Positions 57,807 through 64,000 of a DNA stretch of 64,000 bases are shown here, in pieces. The notes beneath the pieces were generated by a model, which had not been told where the DNA came from, searched no databases, and saw only the letters and a program-made list of their open reading frames with translations. The translations under genes were made by a program, and so were the position numbers. The stretch is from Megamerina dolium (Eukaryota; Arthropoda; Insecta; Diptera; Megamerinidae). Numbering within the stretch: the first letter of the stretch is position 1; each line of letters starts with the position of its first letter. Where the stretch lies: the NCBI GenBank assembly GCA_963854835.1, contig OY978530.1:8620372-8684371 (forward strand), read 5' to 3'.

Positions 57807-59982
57807 CTGATTTTCACTTCTAAGTGCATCGCTACGAACACCAATAATTGACTTGGCAGCTCCGGCACGGAACGGATATTTCAATGCCAAATCGAACGCC
57901 TTCTCATCTGATTGCGGTATAATGGCGCGAATTAGTTCATCTGTTATATTGTAGATCCTCTCTAATCGCTCATCTAATAAGACTGGTTGTTGTTGGAGTG
58001 CATCACAACGTAAACAGTATGTATTTGGTCCATTCAATTTCAGAGTACCCAAATTGCCTTGATAATTGATTTTTCCAGAATCACTAGTAATGAGTGCCGG
58101 ATATTTTTGAGTTTGGTTAAAGGCTATAACACCGATTTGAACATCAGTAAAACCACGTTGTTTCAATGCATCACGTATATCACCAATAGCCGGTGCTATC
58201 AGTGTGTTCAAAACAATTGGGCTAATGGCTACATCTATAACAAATACCAAATCGGCTTTCTGATTCGGAATTTTCATTGTGAATTTCTGGAATAGCTCCC
58301 GTTGTCCCGCAGCACCAGTACATTTTAAGCAACGTAATGGCAACATTGCTACCAGACCATGTTGACGTAATGCTAAGCCATAAGCGGTGGCAATATTACA
58401 CGCAATCGATTCACTGTCCTTTTCCACACTATTTGCAGCTACCGCTACGTCACATAGTTCACGGTATGCTTTGGGATTTTGAACTATATAGCCGGAGGAA
58501 AGAGTTGATTCAAAACCAAACAGATCATGACAAATTTCAGCAGTCTTTGATTGTGCCATGACACCTTCATCATATACTATTTGGTGGCACTTGCCCAAGC
58601 CATAACCGTTTACAAGTGCAGCGTAGTCACTGCCAATGGCGCCATCTACCAGCTTATAATCATCATAAGGTTCAGCATTACCATTACCTAAGAGACCGCG
58701 GGTCTTGCTTGTGTAGAAACCATTCACGCCAATATGGCATATGCGTAAATCTGGTGTGCAAACTACTTCTATACCATAATCTGACAGTACGTGCGTCGTG
58801 TGATAGAGACGCCAGGCATGTAGACTTCCGCCATCAAGATGTTGTGGATACTCTGTCGGCTTGCCATTTACCTTAAGTACACCATTATCTGTCAGCTCTA
58901 GGAATTGGCCGTCACGATCGGTGAGTGCGATCGCCTTGAGCTTGCCATTATTAATTGTGGCAATCACAGTAAAATTATTATCAACACTGTCTTGTGCAAG
59001 AACATATTTGCAACTGGTCTGTGTGGGCAACTGATAGTATTGTCTATCGAAGGTGATCACACGTTGTCCATCGATCAATTGCCCATGCAGATCAAATTCG
59101 CTAAAGAACCACCATAAACGCAAATGACTTAAGCTTGATATTTCTGACCAATTTTCATTCAGAATATAATTAATGATGCTGGAACGCAGTGTAAGCAGCG
59201 CTCGTATGTCACCAATGGCCTGGACATCTCCAATAGCAGCAGCATTTGTCAGAGAATATTTTGAGGCTCCGTACAACATGCTCTTAACATCACCTCTGTC
59301 GTTGTCCGCACCGGTAGCCAATTCTAGTTGAATAACTAGCGAGCGCAATGCTTTAACAAAAAGTCTTAATATCTCTTCAATCATTTGAGTTTCATTTGTT
59401 AGCGGCTGGGACTGGATCTTAGCCATTATATATACATATGATTTATCCAAAAACTGTATTGTTGCTTCGGTTAGTGGCAGCGCCTTTAATTGTTTATACA
59501 AATGATCAATGAATTTCACCATTGAGTCTGCTAATTTCAATTTGGTCAGTTGTTTTTTTAATTCATTACCCAATTCATCGAACGTTGGCAATTGAGTCAC
59601 ATATTCTTTCCATTCATTTATCAATTCATCAACTATATTTAGCATTAATTTTATTAGTTCTTCCGAGGCCTCATGCATTGGACGTAATGTCTCATAGATT
59701 GCATTACCATAAGATTTTATTGCTGGGCCGTATTTCTCTAGAATTTGCATTAATAAATCGAAGGCCTTTGTTTCCAAATTAATTATTTCAACACGTAATG
59801 CGCCCATGCTGTAAGTGAATTTTTGTGCAAATTCCTCTAAAATTGGTAGGATGTTCTCATTAAAGATGGTTGTTATATTTTCATACAGTTCAACTGTCGA
59901 TTTGTGTAGTTTTTCATACGATTCAACCCATGTCTTTGATAGTTTGCTAACAAGTTGCGCAATCTTTGAATATAATTCGTGA
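57807..59982 (-). CDS. apolpp: Apolipophorin precursor, large C-terminal exon with vWFD domain
   Basis: The exon follows the acceptor CATTACAG (59983-59990) and ends at CAG before the donor GTAGGT (57806). Its first base completes a split codon, and 725 codons stay open. The first ~300 residues are helical and amphipathic, with repeated heptad-like Leu/Ile patterns (e.g. ELYSKIAQLVSKLSKTW, LMLNIVDELINEW). A von Willebrand factor D domain covers about residues 310-460 of the open frame (QRVITFDRQYYQLPTQTSCKY, then ICHIGVNGFYTSK, GLLGNGNAEPYDDYKLVDG). A Cys-containing tail (CLKCTG, CLRCDALQ) follows. This arrangement matches the apoLpp-I end of insect apolipophorins. Upstream exons, with the lipid-binding N-terminal module and the furin site, are outside the window. 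Confidence 0.93.
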
Positions 59983-60087
59983 CTGTAATGATACAAAAAA
60001 TTAGAACAAAAGGAAGTTTAAAATAATCGATCTTTTAATCTCATTGTGCAGCTGTGGAGGTGGGTGGTAAATTATACGATTATTATA

Positions 60088-60602
60088 TTAGATGTAGTAA
60101 AAGGAAACCCACTACTTTTCCAATAGATGGCTTTAGTAATCTGTATATCACGTTGTATAAGTGCTATCGGGTTACGCTAGATGACGTAGGATTTCGTACT
60201 AAATAAACTTTTCAAGCAGTTTTGTGATTGCTTGAATCAGTATTGTTTGAGCACGCGTCAAAGATGCACACCAGTAAAGAGAAAATACGCCATATTTAAC
60301 AGTTTTTCTTCGATAAAGACGAAAACGCAAGCCAGACGGCTGAAAATGTGAATTGTGTTTATGGTCCTGATACTGTAACAACCAATCATGTGCAATTTTG
60401 GTTTCGTCGATTCCGTTCCGGTAATTTTGATGTCAAAGATGCAAGGCCAATTGTCGAAAACATCGATAAAATAATGGAAACCGTCATGTAAGCACTGTTT
60501 CTATTGGCCAGGAGCTAAACATTGCAGAAAAAACCGTTTGGAACCATTTTAATAAATAAAACCTTAAATTAAAAATAATGGATTTCCTTTTACTACACCT
60601 AA
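60088..60602 (+). mobile_element. 515-bp mariner-derived element with 24-bp terminal inverted repeats
   Basis: Left end TTAGATGTAGTAAAAGGAAA and the inverted right end TTAGGTGTAGTAAAAGGAAA match over 24 bp with two differences. TA flanks at 60086-60087 and 60603-60604. Inside, near 60295-60560 (+), the start of a mariner transposase is readable: NASQTAENVNCVYGPDTVTTNHVQFWFRRF, SGNFDVKDAR, then a second helix IGQELNIAEKTVWNHF. The catalytic domain is deleted. It lies in the upstream apolpp intron. Confidence 0.88.
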
Positions 60603-60604
60603 TA

Positions 60605-61239
60605 TAGTTTGTACTCCATCGGTCGTAGCGATTAAATGGACGAAACCACTGCAGCCACGAAGTTTTTATATTCTAAACCTGGCGGTATATATTGACTAAG
60701 ACCGAAATATGTACCTTTAATTTAAGGAATGAAGAATCTGCCAGCACGTGAGAGCGAGCTGTACATGCAGCAATGTACTATTTTACAGCCCCACAGCTGT
60801 TTTGATGTAAGGTAGAGAGTATATCGTCCAGAGTAATAAAGGCAAATAACTTCAAAATGACCATAATTTTACTCTTTTTATTTTTGCGATATCGCGAAAA
60901 ACCAATATGTAGAAACTTTAAGAAGAAGAAAATCTTTGTCTTGAATCAATGTAGCAAAATTTACTTTGTCGTGAAGAAATGGTTCCAATTTAATTACGAA
61001 ACCTTAAATAACACAAGATTAAAAAATTAATTTTATGTTTTACATCACCAAAACGAGATTTCTTAGAAGGAAATTAAAAATATTTCGAGTTCAAAGCTCT
61101 GTTGCGCAATCATTTTATGTCCAATAGTTATGAAATACAATGTGTAAGATATGAACATATATTTTTTATAATGCTAAAATTTTAACGTATTTAAATAAAA
61201 AAATAAAAATTATTTTACAAAAAACCAGGTCTGACTTAA
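60605..61239. other. AT-rich intron sequence, nothing recognised
   Basis: Between the mariner-derived element and an RTE-like fragment no motif was found. Confidence 0.5.
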
Positions 61240-62405
61240 CTTATGTGGCCATTACAACGGAAAATCGATTTAGGTCGAATTTAGCATGCTTCGCCAGTTA
61301 TCCCTATCCTTATTTAGCTAGCTCCAGGTAGAAATTCCAGGCCCCGTCAAGATCTCCAGTAGTTAGTTATTCCACCGGGGGTTAGGGCTGCCTCTTCTAT
61401 GTCATCCATCAGTGGGTTCCGCATATAACTGAATGAAGTCGTATGACAGTTTTGTTGAAGATAGTGTCATTATGTCGTAGATCAGCAGCTCGTATTATTT
61501 TTTTAATAATAAGATTTAAGAAGTCGAACGGCAACGAATTACTTTGTGTGAAACCCCGTTCAGTACTAAACAGCGTGGAGAGCCGAATATGCTTCGCAGG
61601 CATTCCGAACTCAGACATTGTTGTGTATAAGTAGCCTCTTACCGGACTGTCAGAAAGGCGTTAAAATTAATAACCCGGTGATGCGTGTCGATCTGTTTAT
61701 TATTAGTATTATAATTTTGGTTTTCGCCAGGATTTGGCGAAGTGTGAAAATCTATTTAATGGTGGATCTATTAGGTCTGAAGCCACACCTTGAAGGTCCA
61801 ATCAGGTTGCTGATCATCGGCTTCAATATGTCATACAGTACGCATAATGAGACCTTGTATGCGATATTCAGGAGACTTATAAAATTTGCGCCAATTACTG
61901 CTTGGTCTTCTTTTTTATACAGGGAACAGAGCATAGTGAGTCTCCAATCATCAGGATTCTTTCGTTCGATCATATTCTGCCTATGAGCTGGTGCAAGCAG
62001 GTTAGCAGCTCATCACCACTGGTCATAAACAACTAGGCAGGCACTCCGTAAGCGCCTACAGCTTTCTTATGCTTCAGCCTAATAATGACTTCTCTGACCT
62101 CGTCGTGGCTAGGTGATGAAACATCTACACCATCTCCCTGATTGGGGAGTTTGGAAAATTTCCTTCACTGGAGTAATTGTTTAGTGTCGGCATTCAAGCA
62201 TTGGGCATTCCACAGCAGCTCCCGGAACACTTGCGCTTTTCTGAATGTGGTGGCTTTCTCTGCGGTAGAGTCACGACACTCCTGATCATACCACTCATTC
62301 CTCAGAGGTCGGTAGTAACCGATTACCTTCTCGATAACAGCAGTCATGGAGCGGGATAATGGGCAAATACATTTGCTGTTTTGGTGATCGCAACTTATTG
62401 ACATC
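61240..62405 (-). mobile_element. RTE-like LINE fragment g, old and diverged
   Basis: Minus strand: the 3' end near 61240 (TTATGTGGCCATTACAACGG on the plus strand), C-terminal scraps, RT pieces (AADLRHNDTIFNKTV, 61530-61440; DDWRLTMLCSLYKKEDQAV and ISLLNIAYKV, 61960-61870; CGFRPNRSTI, 61790-61755) and a linker piece EKVIGYYRPLRNEWYDQECRD (62330-62265). Many lesions and clearly lower similarity than copies a-f suggest an older insertion. Confidence 0.82.
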
Positions 62406-62639
62406 ACGCGTTTCCTGTGTGAGATTTCGTTTGTTATTTACGACACATAAACGTGTTCTCACCTTAGCAGCAGCATCCGAGTTGATGTTGACTAAAGCAC
62501 TAAGACTTAATAAATAATATGGTATATTTTTGAAGTCGATGCCAAAGAGATTGTTATCAACGAACCAACCAAAAATTAGTTAATAAGTGGTAATTTCTTT
62601 GGAACAAATAAATAAATAAATTATTTATTAAGTTTTAGG
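62406..62639. other. Short unassigned stretch
   Basis: AT-rich. A donor-like GTGAGA on the minus strand near 62492 follows an open stretch, but no acceptor was found. Confidence 0.4.
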
Positions 62640-63949
62640 AAAAGACCCTACAAAAGTTGCATCGTACAGACCTATCAGCCTCCTGCCTCTACTTTCTAAA
62701 GTATTCGAAAAGCTACTTGTCATGAATATAACTCCATTTATTAATCTCAACCAACTGATTCCTCAACATCAGTTTGGATTTAGAAAACAGCACGGCACAA
62801 TAGAACAAGTCCACCGCATTGTAACTCTGATAAGGAACACTTTTGAATAAAAAAAGTATTGCTCAGCTGTCTTTCTTGATATCACTCAAGCTTTCGATAA
62901 AGTATGGCACGATGGCCTTATTTACAAACTCAAACTATTACTGCCTGCAAATGTCTCCTCATTGCTTAGTAGCTACCTCACGAAAAGACAATTTCTCGTA
63001 CATCACAAGGATTACACAACAAATCCATTGGATATTCACGCTGGCGTTCCTCAAGGAAGCGTTTTGGGTCCCTTACTGTATCTCTTATACACTTCAGATA
63101 TGCCCAACAATAACTATACATTCATATCGACCTTTGCTGATGATACGGCAATATTGTGCTCTCGCTCTAACCCCATAGAAGCTACTAAACTCCTGCAGAC
63201 TCATGTCGATTCTCTCGAAATCTGGCTAGCAAAATGGCGTATAAAAGTCAATGAATCAAAGAGCGTACATGTAACCTTCACGCTAAGGCTAGATACATGT
63301 CCCCCACTTAAAATTAATGGCCAATCAGTTCCACAATGTTCCTCAACAAAGTACTTGGGTATTCACCTCGACAGAAGGCTGACATGGAAAAATCACATAG
63401 AGGCAAAGAAAACTCAGATCAAGCTTAAAATGAATCAGTTATGGTGGCTGTTACACAAAAGATCAAAGTTGAATCTTGAATACAAAGTGCTATTATATAA
63501 AGCAATCCTGAAACCAATCTGGACTTATGGTATTCAGTTTTGGGGCACCGCATCTCCCTCTAATATCGAAAAATTGCAGCGAATACAATCCAAGTGTCTG
63601 CGAATTATTGTAAACGCGCCTTGGTATATGAGGAACGTTAACATCCATCGAGATTTAAATGTATCCACAATTTCTGAGGAAGTTGCAATGTCCTGCAGAA
63701 GCTACATTCAAAAATTACACAATCATCCGAATCCCCTTGCTAGGCAATTGTTGCTGAGCAAGGGGCATCGTCGATTAAAAAGAAAAGACACACTGAATAT
63801 GCTGTAAAATTGCTACATCTCGCGACTCACCAAATTGTGATGGAACGTAGGGGATATCACATAGTTTTATTTAGTTTTTAAGATTTGAATACTTATTGTT
63901 AGTTTCTTGTATTTAAGAAAGATTCAATAAAAAAAAAAAAAAAAAAAAT
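62640..63949 (+). mobile_element. Jockey-clade LINE, 5'-truncated, with poly(A) tail
   Basis: RT and C-terminal domain are followed by a 3' UTR with AATAAA at 63925-63930 that merges into a poly(A) tract ending near 63949. The start near 62640 lies inside the RT. It is far better preserved than the copy at 34301-37089, in the upstream apolpp intron on the opposite strand. Confidence 0.88.
62645..63807 (+). pseudogene. Jockey-clade reverse transcriptase, one in-frame stop
   Basis: One frame covers nearly all of it: SYRPISLLPLLSKVFEKLL, HQFGFRKQHGTIEQVHRIV, then TAA at 62848-62850, then YCSAVFLDITQAFDKVWHDGL (palm Asp), HAGVPQGSVLGPLLYLLYTSD, the catalytic STFADDTAIL (63125-63155), YLGIHLDRRLTWKNHIEAK and the thumb and C-terminal region WTYGIQFWGTAS, ending at 63807. 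The single stop and 5' truncation make it inactive, but the low number of lesions points to a young insertion. The motif set matches Jockey/BS-type LINEs as remembered. Confidence 0.88.
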
Positions 63950-64000
63950 AAGCTAACAACAAAAAATTAAGTTTTATTACTTTATTTTATGTCGGACCTT

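Noticed and set aside
59983..59996. ATG at 59996 as the start of the apolipophorin frame
   Set aside because: The four residues before SHELYS come from intron sequence; a consensus acceptor CATTACAG ends at 59983, and apolpp is far longer at its N-terminus.
62484..62580. An upstream apolpp exon on the minus strand (open stretch followed by AAG|GTGAGA)
   Set aside because: The donor looks good and the frame is open for about 30 codons, but no acceptor AG precedes it before an in-frame stop, and I cannot match it to apolpp with confidence.

Overview
The window looks like nuclear DNA of a higher fly, most likely a tephritid fruit fly. Three observations point that way. One host gene is recognisable: the 3' end of an insect apolipophorin (apolpp/Rfabg) gene with spliceosomal introns. 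Two copies of a mariner-type transposon carry a D-D-41-D catalytic spacing, which is known from the 'rosa' group described in tephritids. The remaining sequence is AT-rich and packed with insect-type transposable elements and (TA)n arrays. No prokaryotic gene organisation is seen.

Layout. 1-6650 is a nest. A Ty3/gypsy element (412/mdg1-like) with a 3' LTR was hit by a 5'-truncated RTE-like LINE, which was then hit by an intact Tc1-like transposon. A second, frameshifted Tc1-like copy lies at the left edge, and a short mariner-derived element sits in the LTR. 7.7-8.7 kb is a LINE RNase H relic. 9.3-11.0 kb is an LTR fragment interrupted by a rosa-type mariner. 12.3-12.95 kb is a mariner relic split by a TA array, followed by a GC-rich minisatellite at 13.7 kb. 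14.0-16.6 kb is the best RTE-like LINE copy. 18.7-28.6 kb is a Ty3/gypsy retrotransposon on the minus strand with two LTRs, a serine-tRNA primer site and a polypurine tract; an intact Tc1-like element sits in its 3' LTR. 28.6-46.2 kb is a graveyard of Jockey, BEL/Pao, other LINE, Ty3/gypsy and Ty1/copia fragments, several copies of a tRNA-derived SINE and a 1.3 kb element with 36-bp terminal inverted repeats. 46.3-47.6 kb is the second rosa-type mariner.

47.7-60.0 kb holds the end of apolpp on the minus strand: a 2176-bp exon with a von Willebrand factor D domain, a 9.5 kb intron filled with transposons, and two short terminal exons whose splice phases agree. The upstream intron continues to at least the window end and holds a 515-bp mariner-derived element, an old RTE-like copy and a Jockey LINE with a poly(A) tail.

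How the parts relate. Apart from apolpp, a haemolymph lipid-carrier precursor, nothing here looks like host coding sequence. Two Tc1-like copies of identical length (1651 bp), differing at only three positions I noticed and both with intact 346-residue transposases, suggest recent activity. The SINE carries clean target-site duplications and ends with a motif resembling the RTE-like LINE tail, which suggests that LINE may mobilise it. One SINE copy landed about 20 nt upstream of an apolpp splice acceptor. All comparisons were made by eye; family names are from memory of motifs.
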